Assembly (NCBI GenBank): GCA_942492555.1
Contig: CALOEX010000014.1
Coordinates: 124,001-188,000, forward strand
DNA from: JBCCVH01 sp942492555
GTDB lineage: Bacteria; Bacteroidota; Bacteroidia; Cytophagales; Amoebophilaceae
Length of the DNA: 64,000 nucleotides
Reading direction: 5' to 3'
This document shows, in pieces, positions 1 to 8,387 of the stretch. Every line of letters starts with the position of its first letter. The stretch's first letter is position 1. The notes beneath the pieces are model-generated. The model was not told the origin of the DNA, did not search any database, and worked only from the letters and a program-made list of their open reading frames with translations. The translations under genes and the position numbers were made by a program.

Positions 1-2
1 AT

Positions 3-653
3 CTTTTCCATTTAGCATATGGTATGATTGATCTTCCAGGAGGAAAGATGAAATCCCGTGAAGGAACAGTGGTAGATGCAGATACAATGATCGAAGAAAT
101 GATGATGATTGCCCAGAAACAAACGCTGGATTTAGGTAAAGTAGATCATTTTTCTAATCAAGAATTGCAAAAGTTATATAAAGTACTTGCCATTGGTGCC
201 CTTAAATTCTTCTTATTGAAAGTTTCTCCCCAAAAAAGAATGTGTTTCGATCCACAAAAATCAATAGATTTTTTAGGTTGTACTGCTACTTTTATACAAT
301 ACTGCTATGCACGTATCGCAACACTGTTGCGTAAAGCATCCGATCTTGAAATGAACTACCACGAAAATATCCCTAAAACAATGACGCTTGATCCTTTGGA
401 AAAAAGCTTAATTATACAACTCGTGCGTTTACGTGATGTATTATATGAAGCAACTGACACATTGAACCCATCCTTATGTGCTTATTATTTGTATGATTTA
501 GCAAAAAGTTACAATCAGTTGTATACACATCTTCCTATTCTACGTGCTTCTGATAAAGTGGGTGCTTGGCGTTTATATCTTTCTTGGTGTACAAAAACAA
601 ATTTGTTTATTTTTGCTACAATTTTAGGCATACAATTGCCAGAAAAAATGTAA
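3..653 (+). CDS. argS: Arginyl-tRNA synthetase, C-terminal part (5' end outside window)
   Basis: This is the C-terminal third of class I arginyl-tRNA synthetase, which charges tRNA-Arg in the cytoplasm. The frame is already open at the window edge, so the first visible ATG is not the start. The conserved MKSREGTVVDADT segment after HLAYGMIDLP is the ArgRS KMSKS-like loop. The C-terminal half, with NPSLCAYYLYDLAKSYNQLY, is the DALR anticodon-binding domain, and the protein ends normally after it. Bases 363-410 recur exactly and in frame in the GTPase gene near 29.3 kb; the family pattern suggests argS is the donor. Confidence 0.95.
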   Translation, partial: LFHLAYGMIDLPGGKMKSREGTVVDADTMIEEMMMIAQKQTLDLGKVDHFSNQELQKLYKVLAIGALKFFLLKVSPQKRMCFDPQKSIDFLGCTATFIQYCYARIATLLRKASDLEMNYHENIPKTMTLDPLEKSLIIQLVRLRDVLYEATDTLNPSLCAYYLYDLAKSYNQLYTHLPILRASDKVGAWRLYLSWCTKTNLFIFATILGIQLPEKM

Positions 654-738
654 GGATTCAAAAGGCCAAGAAAAATTGAAAGTAAAATTTTCTTTATTAT
701 TTTTTTTTGTTTTAAAAAAATGTAAATTGTGGCATGTT

Positions 739-768
739 TTGAGTCTCAGATCGAGCTGAGGATCTCAA
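739..768. other. Imperfect inverted repeat upstream of the 793 gene
   Basis: Outer arms TTGAG/CTCAA and inner arms CTCAG/CTGAG pair around a short loop with an asymmetric bulge. No T-run follows on the plus strand, so it is not a typical terminator for argS. It could be a regulatory hairpin or operator for the next gene. Confidence 0.35.
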
Positions 769-792
769 AGTCAATCTTTAAAATACATTGTA

Positions 793-1347
793 ATGACAAC
801 AGAAAACAAAAAAAATGAGGAATGGATCAACGTAGATTCCCCTACAGAAAACACTGAAAATCCTGAAAATACCAGTTTTTTTCAAAAAAATAAATCTTTT
901 TTGATCATCGGAGGCGTAGCCCTTTTATGTATCATAGTGGCTTACTGGTTATTTAGTGATGGTAGCAGTAATAAAAAAGAACCCTCTAATAAAACAGCAG
1001 AAGCCTCATGGTTCGAAAAGAAGAGGAATGAGTATACAACATGGTACAAAACAGCTTCTCAAGAACAAAAAATACTAGCAGGTATAGCAGTAGTTGCTAC
1101 CACGGCTGCTGTTGGAGTAGTTATATGGAAACGCAAAGCTATCGGAGATTTTATCAAAAAAGTTTGGGATAAACGTCCTGGGAATAAAGAAAACCTGAAG
1201 AAAAAAACACCCGAAACACCCGTAAAAACAACCGAAACACCCGAAACACCCGTAAAAAAAACCGAAACACCCGAAACACCCGTAAAAAAAACCGAAACAC
1301 CCGAAACACCCGTAAAAACAACCGAAACACCCTTAGAAACACCCTAA
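793..1347 (+). CDS. Small membrane protein with TETPETPVKK repeats
   Basis: I do not recognise this 184-residue protein. Two hydrophobic segments are visible, at about residues 36-54 and 94-112, so it probably spans the inner membrane twice with a short Lys-rich loop between. The C-terminal 45 residues are a tandem repeat of TETPETPVKK, encoded by a 30-bp DNA repeat, so repeat number may vary between strains. The tail is Pro/Thr/Lys-rich and probably disordered. It stands alone: argS lies in the same direction 140 bp upstream, and the convergent ftsZ is separated by a bidirectional terminator. Confidence 0.75.
   Translation: MTTENKKNEEWINVDSPTENTENPENTSFFQKNKSFLIIGGVALLCIIVAYWLFSDGSSNKKEPSNKTAEASWFEKKRNEYTTWYKTASQEQKILAGIAVVATTAAVGVVIWKRKAIGDFIKKVWDKRPGNKENLKKKTPETPVKTTETPETPVKKTETPETPVKKTETPETPVKTTETPLETP
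1207..1346 (+). repeat. 30-bp tandem repeat in the 3' end of the 793 gene
   Basis: Just under four copies of a 30-bp unit (ACCGAAACACCCGAAACACC followed by CGTAAAAAAA or CGTAAAAACA), in frame and coding for TETPETPVK(K/T). Such slippage-prone repeats change length without breaking the frame. Confidence 0.9.
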
Positions 1348-1371
1348 AACTTAATATTAAGAGTTAGAAGC

Positions 1372-1406
1372 AAAAAAAACCCTCCTAAAAAGGAGGGTTT
1401 TTTTTT
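1372..1406. terminator. Bidirectional intrinsic terminator
   Basis: The stem CCCTCCT/AGGAGGG with loop AAAA is flanked by eight A on the left and nine T on the right, so it works in both directions. It separates the 793 gene from convergent ftsZ. Confidence 0.93.
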
Positions 1407-1449
1407 GGTCATTGATAAGCTAGTGTAAAAAAATCTTTTAACGTATTGT

Positions 1450-2850
1450 TTACATATCATGCACAACAATATCTTCTTTATTTTCCTTTAAAAAATGTCG
1501 TATAGGAGGATTTTGGTTAAGAGATTTATAAACAAGAAAAATATTTTTTCGTTTATAACTTGGTATAGAAAGTATCTCTTGGATTTCTTTATCTGTAAAA
1601 CTATAAGTGTCGTCAACAGCTGTGTTCTGCACATAATGCTCCGCATTTTGACGCCATGTTTCCACTTTTCTCTCCAGTTTTTTTTCCGCTGCCCGCTTAG
1701 GTTTTTCCAGTATCTGCTTCTTATTAAAAGCACCTTCTTCTTGCACCCCTTTAGTAGTTTTGATACCTGAATCTAAAGATATACGATCCTCCATAGATCG
1801 CACTTCATGAAGATTTTTATCAGCAATACTTACCGGCATTTGCACAAGCAACCCATCTTGAGGAAACCCTGAAGCAATAACGCTAATACGTATTTTTTTA
1901 CCAAGATTTTTTTCATGCGCATGCCCCCAAATCACCATCACATCATCATTTTCAAGAATTTTTTTTAAATATTCAGTAACTTGTGCAAGCTCAGACAACG
2001 TAAATTCTCCATCTTCCGTACCCGAAGCAACAGAAAGTAAAAGTCGAGTAGATCCCTTGATAGTAGCATTGCGTAGCAGAGGCGAGTACATCGCCTGTTG
2101 AATAGCTTTCAGTGCACGTCCTTCCCCTTCTGCAAAACCAGTACCAATAACAGCACTACCTGCATTACGCAACATAGTATCAATATCACAAAAATCCACA
2201 TTGATAATTCCAGGCTCATTGATAGGATCTGTAATACTCGTAACAGCATTATACAGCACTTGATCTACCAGTTCAAAAGCAGATCGCAAAGACAGAAGTT
2301 TCGTTGCATTATCAGCTTGTTGCATCAATCGTTCATTTTCAATAATGATAAGAACATCACACTTCTCTTGCAGTTTATGCACACCCTCTTCTGCACTTTG
2401 TTGTTTTTTTTTGCCTTCAAATAAAAAGGGAGTAGTAACAATACCAACTACCAACAACCCTTTTTCCCGAGCAATATTTGCAATGATAGGTGCTGCTCCC
2501 GTACCGGTGCCTCCCCCCATGCCTGCAGTAATAAAAATACTTTTTATGTTTTCAGGAAATATTTTATTGATTTCTTCTTGGCTCTCTAAAGCAGCGTTTG
2601 CACCAATCATGGGGTTTGCACCAGCTCCTAAGCCATGAGTAGTATGGGGGCCAAGTTGCAATTTGGTAGCAACAGGGCTATCTTGCAATGCTTGTTTATC
2701 CGTATTAGCAACCATAAAAGCAACATCTTTAATACCGCGATGATACATGTAGTTAATCGCATTGCTCCCTCCACCCCCTACACCAACACACATAATAATA
2801 GGAGTATTTTTAATTTTTTTTTTCTCAGTATGATTTGTTTTTGCTTTCAT
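1450..2850 (-). CDS. ftsZ: Cell division protein FtsZ
   Basis: FtsZ is the tubulin-like GTPase that forms the division ring. The N-terminal domain shows VGVGGGGSNA and the tubulin signature GGGTGTG, followed by NERL and the T7-loop region around NVDFCDID. A C-terminal extension with the IPSYKR motif precedes a short acidic tail ending in HDM. I chose the ATG at 2850 (466 aa); a TTG two codons upstream is also in frame. ftsA lies immediately upstream with a 33-bp gap, so the two are probably co-transcribed, as in other bacteria. No ftsQ or mur genes flank the pair. Confidence 0.97.
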   Translation of the reverse strand: MKAKTNHTEKKKIKNTPIIMCVGVGGGGSNAINYMYHRGIKDVAFMVANTDKQALQDSPVATKLQLGPHTTHGLGAGANPMIGANAALESQEEINKIFPENIKSIFITAGMGGGTGTGAAPIIANIAREKGLLVVGIVTTPFLFEGKKKQQSAEEGVHKLQEKCDVLIIIENERLMQQADNATKLLSLRSAFELVDQVLYNAVTSITDPINEPGIINVDFCDIDTMLRNAGSAVIGTGFAEGEGRALKAIQQAMYSPLLRNATIKGSTRLLLSVASGTEDGEFTLSELAQVTEYLKKILENDDVMVIWGHAHEKNLGKKIRISVIASGFPQDGLLVQMPVSIADKNLHEVRSMEDRISLDSGIKTTKGVQEEGAFNKKQILEKPKRAAEKKLERKVETWRQNAEHYVQNTAVDDTYSFTDKEIQEILSIPSYKRKNIFLVYKSLNQNPPIRHFLKENKEDIVVHDM

Positions 2851-2883
2851 GAACAAAGTGTCTGTTAATTGTTAAAATGTTTA

Positions 2884-4137
2884 TTATCTAAAAATATTTT
2901 TTAAAAAGCTCCAAAAACCCTCTTTCTTTTGTTTTTTTTCAAAGACTCCCATCTGTTTTCCTTGGTTTTTATCATATTTTTTAGCATCTACTATAGGTTT
3001 GTAAGTAGCCCAAGCAAGTCCAATACAAGTAGCAAAATCAATGTCAGGAAAATCTTTTTCATCTCCTGCTAACGATTCATAAGGATAGCCTATACGAGTT
3101 TCATAACCAGTAATATAGCTAAAAAGCTTATCTACTTTACGCAGTTTAGCACCTCCTCCTGTAATAACAACACCAGCTGGAAGTTTATTTTGAAAACCTG
3201 CCTTAACGATCTCTTGATAAACAAATTGAATGTTCTCTTCCATCCGCGCTTCAATCACACGGTCCACCAGTGGTAAAAATACCTCTTTTTCAGCATGGTT
3301 GCGCATACCTGATACCGTGATAATTTCATTTTTGCTACTGTCTTCATACGCGCTACCAAATTGTATTTTCAATGCTTCTGCCTGTGAATCCATAAGTAGA
3401 AAAGCCTGTGCTAAATCTTTTGTTATAGCATCGCCACCAAAAGGCATTGCCATGGTATACTGCAAGTTGCCATGATGATAAATAGCAATGCCTATCATAC
3501 TAGCACCAATATCCACTAAACATACCCCTGCTTCTCTTTCCTCTTTTGTCAACACGGCTATACTCGAGGCCAATGGAGAAAAAATAAGGTTATCGATTTT
3601 TAACTTTGCTCTTTGTACACATTTGCGTAAGTTGTTCAAAGCATTGGATTGCATTTTGATAACATGAAAAGCACCTTCTATGTTGCTACCTGATATACCT
3701 ATAGGATTTTTTAAGATTTCACCATAATCTACTATATATTCTTTCGGAATAATATCAATGATAGCATCATCTTGCGACATTAAATTGCTTTTTGTATCCT
3801 CTATAAGATGATTGAGATCCTCTTGGGTAAACTCGCTCCTTGCTACTTCTTTGGTAAGGTTAGCATGCACAATCATACTCTTAGTGTGACGTCCTGCTAT
3901 ATTTACATTCAGAGAATCAATCTTAAAATGGCCTGATTGAAACAATTGCTGTACTGTGTTTTCAATCGCATTTGCCATTTTTTCAATGTCTATAATATTG
4001 GCACGCACAATGCCCATAGATGGTGATGATGCAACTGCAAGCAATCTCATTTGCTCATCTATCCATTGAGCTACAACAGCTCTCACCTTTGTTGTTCCTA
4101 TATCTAGTCCCATGCAGACTTTACCATTTGCTACCAT
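2884..4137 (-). CDS. ftsA: Cell division protein FtsA
   Basis: FtsA is the actin-like protein that tethers FtsZ to the membrane. The ATPase phosphate-1 motif MGLDIGTTKVRA is at the N-terminus, phosphate-2 is near CLVDIGASM, and the adenosine motif is VVITGGGAKL. The C-terminus ends in KKEGFWSFLKNIFR, the amphipathic helix used for membrane binding. At 417 aa it is of normal size. It is the first gene of a two-gene ftsA-ftsZ unit. Upstream is 200 bp without a gene and then a tRNA, so the usual murC-ftsQ neighbours are absent here. Confidence 0.97.
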   Translation of the reverse strand: MVANGKVCMGLDIGTTKVRAVVAQWIDEQMRLLAVASSPSMGIVRANIIDIEKMANAIENTVQQLFQSGHFKIDSLNVNIAGRHTKSMIVHANLTKEVARSEFTQEDLNHLIEDTKSNLMSQDDAIIDIIPKEYIVDYGEILKNPIGISGSNIEGAFHVIKMQSNALNNLRKCVQRAKLKIDNLIFSPLASSIAVLTKEEREAGVCLVDIGASMIGIAIYHHGNLQYTMAMPFGGDAITKDLAQAFLLMDSQAEALKIQFGSAYEDSSKNEIITVSGMRNHAEKEVFLPLVDRVIEARMEENIQFVYQEIVKAGFQNKLPAGVVITGGGAKLRKVDKLFSYITGYETRIGYPYESLAGDEKDFPDIDFATCIGLAWATYKPIVDAKKYDKNQGKQMGVFEKKQKKEGFWSFLKNIFR

Positions 4138-4336
4138 AAAGCTAAAAATATTTTATGACGTTTTCGTGCTGATTTTATTTTGAATATGCACATTACTTTT
4201 TTAATTATTGAGAAAAATTTTTATTTGTATCTTCTAAAACATCTATGCAGAAAAAAGCGATAATCTTTTCAAACAGGTTATACCTCTATTGATTATACGT
4301 ATTTTTTTTTATTTTTTATCATTTTTATTAGTAATG

Positions 4337-4410
4337 TGGGCGATATTGGATTTGAACCAATGACCTCTTCGATGTCAACGAAGTGCGCTAAACCACTGCG
4401 CTAATCGCCC
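4337..4410 (-). tRNA. tRNA-Val (anticodon GAC)
   Basis: On the minus strand a full cloverleaf folds: acceptor GGGCGAT/ATCGCCC, D-stem GCGC/GCGC, anticodon stem CTTCG/CGAAG with loop TTGACAT, and T-stem ATTGG/CCAAT with loop TTCAAAT. The discriminator is A. The 3' CCA is not encoded. The anticodon GAC reads valine codons. Confidence 0.95.
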
Positions 4411-4946
4411 AGTTAAAAATTTTCCCCAATTTATTGCTTTTGTTATTATTTTGCACGATAAATCTACATAAAAGGCTTCAAAGCGCATAATATACTGTCT
4501 AAAAGTTTATAGAATTTCTCAGTGTAGCAGATTTTATTACTCTCTCAACAACATCATTAGAGAGATACTATAAATAAAAACTCATTGTACATAGTGTACT
4601 TTACATGCATCATACTCCCGCAAACATAAAAAAACGCAAAAGGTAAAAAAATTTACCTAAAAACTCAACATTATAAAACAAGGTTATAAAAAGTGTCCTA
4701 TCATTTGTTTTGTTGTTACAAAAATGTTAAAATTCGCCTTTGGACGTTTTTAATTTTTTGATTTTTACGAAGATGAAATTTATTTTTTTTGAGAAGCATA
4801 TAGGTATTCATTATAGAATCAACGATATGCGGAAATGTATAGCAATGTGCGTATAGTACTTTTTTTGTTTTCCCATATATAGCTAAATTCATTTTTGTTT
4901 ATAAAATGTACTGATCTTTATTTTGCATATTTAGAATAATTAGGGT
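4411..4946. other. Non-coding stretch with small hairpins
   Basis: No convincing gene in 536 bp. A perfect 7-bp stem with loop AAAA lies at 4641-4658 (AGGTAAA/TTTACCT), and TCTCT/AGAGA arms lie near 4540-4565. The region presumably holds the promoters for the tRNA (minus strand) and for the HTH gene at 4947. No exact TAnnTTTG box is seen before the HTH gene. Confidence 0.5.
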
Positions 4947-5420
4947 ATGAATGCGCATAACTTAACAGAAACAAATCCGGCTATCAATAGTCAAATGAAG
5001 GGAAGAATAGTGGAAAAAATCATTAGGAGCAGAGGATATAAGTTATCTTTAATTGCTAAAAAAATGCAGATGAGTCGTGCAACACTCTACAAGAAATTTA
5101 AGTCTAATGATTTAAGTGATTTGTTTTTGTTTAATCTTGGTAAAGTAATACGCGTAGATTTTTCTGAAGTGTTCCCAGAGTTAAAAAACAGTCTTTTTTA
5201 TGTGAGTGATATAACAATAGGAGATAAAATTCCTGAAAAAGTGGTGGAAGAAATGAGATTTATTCAAAACAAGTATACTTTTTTACTAGAAGATTATAAT
5301 AGGTTGTTGCGTTTTTTCGTCAAATTGATAGACAGTAATGAATTTCATTCTGTTAAAAATGAAATCAGTCGTTTTGTCGCTGACAATATGCGAAAAATGC
5401 ACGAAATGACAGAGAATTAG
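4947..5420 (+). CDS. Small HTH DNA-binding protein (paralogue of the 50657 gene)
   Basis: A 157-residue protein with a helix-turn-helix at about residues 31-70: YKLSLIAKKMQMSRATLYKK has the spacing of an XRE/resolvase-type HTH. The C-terminal half (ending in VADNMRKMHEMTEN) is predicted helical and may dimerise. A close paralogue is encoded at 50657-51088 on the other strand; both keep RSRGYKL, MSR.TLYK.FK, LSD.FLF.LGKV and VFPEL. Targets are unknown, though both paralogues lie near secreted-protein genes. This is probably a transcription regulator, in a genome type that usually has few. Confidence 0.8.
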   Translation: MNAHNLTETNPAINSQMKGRIVEKIIRSRGYKLSLIAKKMQMSRATLYKKFKSNDLSDLFLFNLGKVIRVDFSEVFPELKNSLFYVSDITIGDKIPEKVVEEMRFIQNKYTFLLEDYNRLLRFFVKLIDSNEFHSVKNEISRFVADNMRKMHEMTEN

Positions 5421-5581
5421 TTTTTTAATTTTCAATTCTTTTAAAAAAAAGCAATTATCTAGCAACAATAGTGTTCATACCTAGTTTTTTTGTATTTCTC
5501 ATACTTGCTTTATATAAAAAATATTCCCGATAAGCACAAGAGAAATAAGTAGACAAATTCGTTTTCCAATCAGCAAAATTT

Positions 5582-6754
5582 ATGAAAACAGCCAAATGCC
5601 TACTCATCTTACTGGCTATAAACATGGTAAATTTTTTGCCACTCTATGCTACTGCTACTAATAATAATAGCAACGTATCCCCTGTTGCCTGCAGTACACA
5701 TCAACAAAACCTCTTTTTTGCAGAGTTACCCAAAGCAAAGCAAATTGCATTACTGCAAGGATATTTAAGAAAAAATAACATTGAAATACCACTCATAATA
5801 CAACACATCATTTTCCCCTTGGTTTTTATGCCACCGCTCAATTCTCATGATGCTCATTATCAAGGTAAAAATTTTTCGGGATTAAACCTTTCTGAACGTG
5901 ATTTTACCAATGCAACGCTCAAAAGTGCAGATTGTAGTAAAGCTAACCTATTTGGAGCTATTTTCAAAAATACAAATGTTACAGATACTATTTTTACTGG
6001 TGCAAATTTGACCAATACACAGTGTAGCTATAGTGCATTATTTAAACAGAATACGAAGAAAATGCAATGCTCTGGATATTTTAAAAATATTTTCAACGAC
6101 CTGAAAAGTATTGCGAAAATCTATCCAAAACTTCAAGAAACAGAAGATAAAATAAAGCTTTTACATATTGCTTGCGCGCTGGCTTATTTGTTTTCTTACG
6201 ATACTAACAGCAAAGAATTTTATATCAAAGTGCAGTATTGGTCTTGCGAACTACTCTGTCTAAAAAATAGATTAGCGCAACATTTAGGTAATCAATTAAT
6301 ATGCTCTTTGCAGTGCCATTTAAACCATGACGCAGAAAACTATTGTTGGCAAACCAATTATCCACAAAATAAAATCACTTGCACACAAACACTGAATGCA
6401 CCCCAAAGCAATCCTGATTTTGATAGTGCCTTAAAACAATTTAAAAAAGGCCTTACACAATATGCCGTAAAATCCAAAATCACATATGGCTTTCATTATT
6501 ATAAAGAAACCATTGAAAAAACCATCCAGGGACTGGCTCAAGCTTACCCAAAAATTGAGGACAAATGCTTGCAAAACAAGATGATGCACATTGCCTATAA
6601 CCTATCCAAAAGTTATGAACTTAAACATCTAGATTTTCTTTTTCATTTTTTGTATCATCAAAATTACCTTATACAAATTAGCGATAAGGTAGGAAAAGAG
6701 CTTAAAAATGCGGTACACTACAATGCATTGTTGTTTGGTTGTAGAAGCTACTAG
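5582..6754 (+). CDS. Secreted pentapeptide-repeat protein
   Basis: The 390-residue protein starts with a signal peptide (about residues 1-24, cleavage near YATA). Residues 38-92 form a conserved block with STHQQNLFFAELPKAKQ. Residues 94-148 are pentapeptide repeats of A(D/N)LXX type, which fold into a right-handed beta-helix. A helical Cys-rich domain follows. The paralogue at 12555-13838 is similar over the whole length, but this copy stops about 40 residues earlier. Directly after the stop the sequence repeats the last codons imperfectly (6699-6725 and 6762-6788), suggesting that a local duplication changed the 3' end. The function is unknown; it is probably exported and possibly host-facing. 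Confidence 0.8.
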   Translation: MKTAKCLLILLAINMVNFLPLYATATNNNSNVSPVACSTHQQNLFFAELPKAKQIALLQGYLRKNNIEIPLIIQHIIFPLVFMPPLNSHDAHYQGKNFSGLNLSERDFTNATLKSADCSKANLFGAIFKNTNVTDTIFTGANLTNTQCSYSALFKQNTKKMQCSGYFKNIFNDLKSIAKIYPKLQETEDKIKLLHIACALAYLFSYDTNSKEFYIKVQYWSCELLCLKNRLAQHLGNQLICSLQCHLNHDAENYCWQTNYPQNKITCTQTLNAPQSNPDFDSALKQFKKGLTQYAVKSKITYGFHYYKETIEKTIQGLAQAYPKIEDKCLQNKMMHIAYNLSKSYELKHLDFLFHFLYHQNYLIQISDKVGKELKNAVHYNALLFGCRSY

Positions 6755-6958
6755 TTAAAAAAGAGGTTAAAAATGCGATACACTACAATACGTTGGCTAT
6801 GCTAACCCAAATCCAAAAGAATTCTATGACTTGAGCAAATAATTACCACTATTTTTTTCATACATTTTTCCTTGTGTCACACAGATCAGTACAAATGTGT
6901 ATGCATCTGTTTTCGTTTATTATGATCATATATCCATTAAAAAGTAGCATAGGTGTTT

Positions 6959-6996
6959 AGGCTCTAGCATAGTAGCAAAGCTATGTACTAGAGCCT
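6959..6996. other. Hairpin in the 3' flank of arm A
   Basis: Arms AGGCTCTAG and CTAGAGCCT, extended by an inner CATAG/CTATG pairing, form a strong 38-nt hairpin. The same hairpin is kept in arm B at 27216-27253. It may end transcription of the enclosed gene or mark the edge of the repeated element. Confidence 0.7.
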
Positions 6997-7130
6997 GGAC
7001 ATAGCGTAGCAATAGGAATGTATATAAAAAAGGAAATTTGGAGGTCTAAATACAATTAATGTTGGCTTGTTTAGGTAAAAAAACAGGTGTTAGCACATTA
7101 TAGTGCAAAGCTTCTCCCTCTAGACTATGT

Positions 7131-7868
7131 CTATCTGGTTGTAAAATCTTGTGGTTTTAGGATGCCATGCATCAGTGTTATAAACGTTGTGTTTTGCAGA
7201 AGCCAGGGTGGAAAGGTGCTATGGCTTTGTATTTCTTTAAAGCATGTGGGTGATCCTCTCATTTTTTGGATATAGGTTGCTACTTGTTTATGATTAATGG
7301 TGACGTGCCACAGAATGCTATACGGGGTTATATTGGTTTGGCTCTGGTCTATTTCATAGCGATATGAGTTGCGGATGCCTGTGTAGTTTGTGGTGCTTGT
7401 GCATTTTCTTTTTTTGGTATTTTTTGTTCTTTGTTTGTTTTTAAGGTGCTTTGCGATGTAGTAAACGATGATGAAAATGCGAAATAGTTTCCTTTGGTTT
7501 AGTGTATGTTCTGTAGGGGTGTCACTTTGCTTTTTTTTGCCTTTGGGTTCTTTTTTTACGTTGATGCGAGAAAATTTGAGGCGCCATACTTTTTTTGGTT
7601 TGCCCTTAGGAGTTGGGGTAGTGGGATGTGTTTGACCTTCTGCTCTTTCTTCTCCTTCCTTTCGTTCATCATCATCATCTGGGCCACTGGTTGTAGGTTT
7701 GGTGGGTTTTGGTGTAGGATGTATGAGAATAAGGGGTACGAAAGGTGTGGGGTTGTTTTCTTTTTGATGTTTTAGGTTTTTTCTTTCTATGAAGAAGTAG
7801 CTTAAGATAGTGAACAGTATACTTATGAAGCTTGGGATAGTGAACACTATCATATATGATTTGTTCAT
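7131..7868 (-). CDS. Lys-rich membrane-anchored protein of unknown function, copy A
   Basis: I do not recognise this 245-residue protein. An N-terminal hydrophobic segment (residues 5-27) would anchor or export it. A Pro/Thr-rich linker with a DDDDER acidic patch follows, then a strongly basic stretch, a second hydrophobic patch (LFRIFIIVYYIAKHL), and a C-terminal region ending HGILKPQDFTTR. A near-identical copy lies in the opposite orientation at 26344-27081. Their shared start (MNKSYMIV) fixes the start codon. Conservation of the reading frame in both arms suggests the protein is made. It has no transposase motif that I can see. Confidence 0.7.
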   Translation of the reverse strand: MNKSYMIVFTIPSFISILFTILSYFFIERKNLKHQKENNPTPFVPLILIHPTPKPTKPTTSGPDDDDERKEGEERAEGQTHPTTPTPKGKPKKVWRLKFSRINVKKEPKGKKKQSDTPTEHTLNQRKLFRIFIIVYYIAKHLKNKQRTKNTKKRKCTSTTNYTGIRNSYRYEIDQSQTNITPYSILWHVTINHKQVATYIQKMRGSPTCFKEIQSHSTFPPWLLQNTTFITLMHGILKPQDFTTR

Positions 7869-7924
7869 ATTCGTATATAAACATACATTTTTAAATTTGC
7901 AAAATTTTGGATATAAAATTATTT

Positions 7925-8155
7925 TTATAATAGTGCAAAGCTTCTCCCTCTAGACCAGTCTATCTGATTGTAAAATCTTGTGGTTTTTGTGTGTTTGGAG
8001 GGGGTCTGTTGTTAGGGGAGTGGTGACTAATGATTATACAGTTTGGGATAGTGAGCATTATAATGTGTAATTCATATTTGTATATACACATACATTTTTA
8101 GTTTTCCTTTTATGAAATTTTTTATATAAACTCTTTGAAATGAAAAATGAATAGC
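7925..8155 (-). repeat. Internally deleted relic of the 1.05-kb element
   Basis: Bases 7925-7990 repeat the 3' end of the element (the GTGCAAAGCTTCTCCCTCTA region also seen at 7098). Bases 8030-8155 repeat its 5' end, including TTTGGGATAGTGA and the ACACATACATTTTTA region, and then a segment matching the left flank of arm B (26066-26113). The middle of about 600 bp is missing, so both ends survive without the gene. It lies between the 7131 gene and the antiporter, where no other gene is seen. Confidence 0.7.
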
Positions 8156-8387
8156 GAATAGAATAAAATGCTAGAAACCCATGAAAGATAACATAGAAAT
8201 TTGCTTTTCACTTTTAGCATTTTATTGGCTATGATGTAGTATTGTCGTATCAAAGTTCTTTTGAAGTTTTATATGGAATGCGTGTTTTTTGTAACAACAC
8301 CATTATATTTGAGGGTAAACTTGGACGATTTATTTATTACCGAATATATTTTAGTTAAAAACTCAATAATTTATATAAAAAAAGAAA

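Larger units (their letters stand above)
6881..7932 (-). repeat. 1.05-kb inverted repeat, arm A
   Basis: Almost identical in inverted orientation to 26285-27331. It contains one complete gene (7131-7868), its upstream region, and a conserved 3' flank with a hairpin. The arms enclose 18.4 kb that could flip by recombination. Confidence 0.9.

Noticed and set aside
1154..1342. 62-codon frame antisense to the TETPETPVKK repeat
   Set aside because: Shadow of a simple repeat with biased composition.
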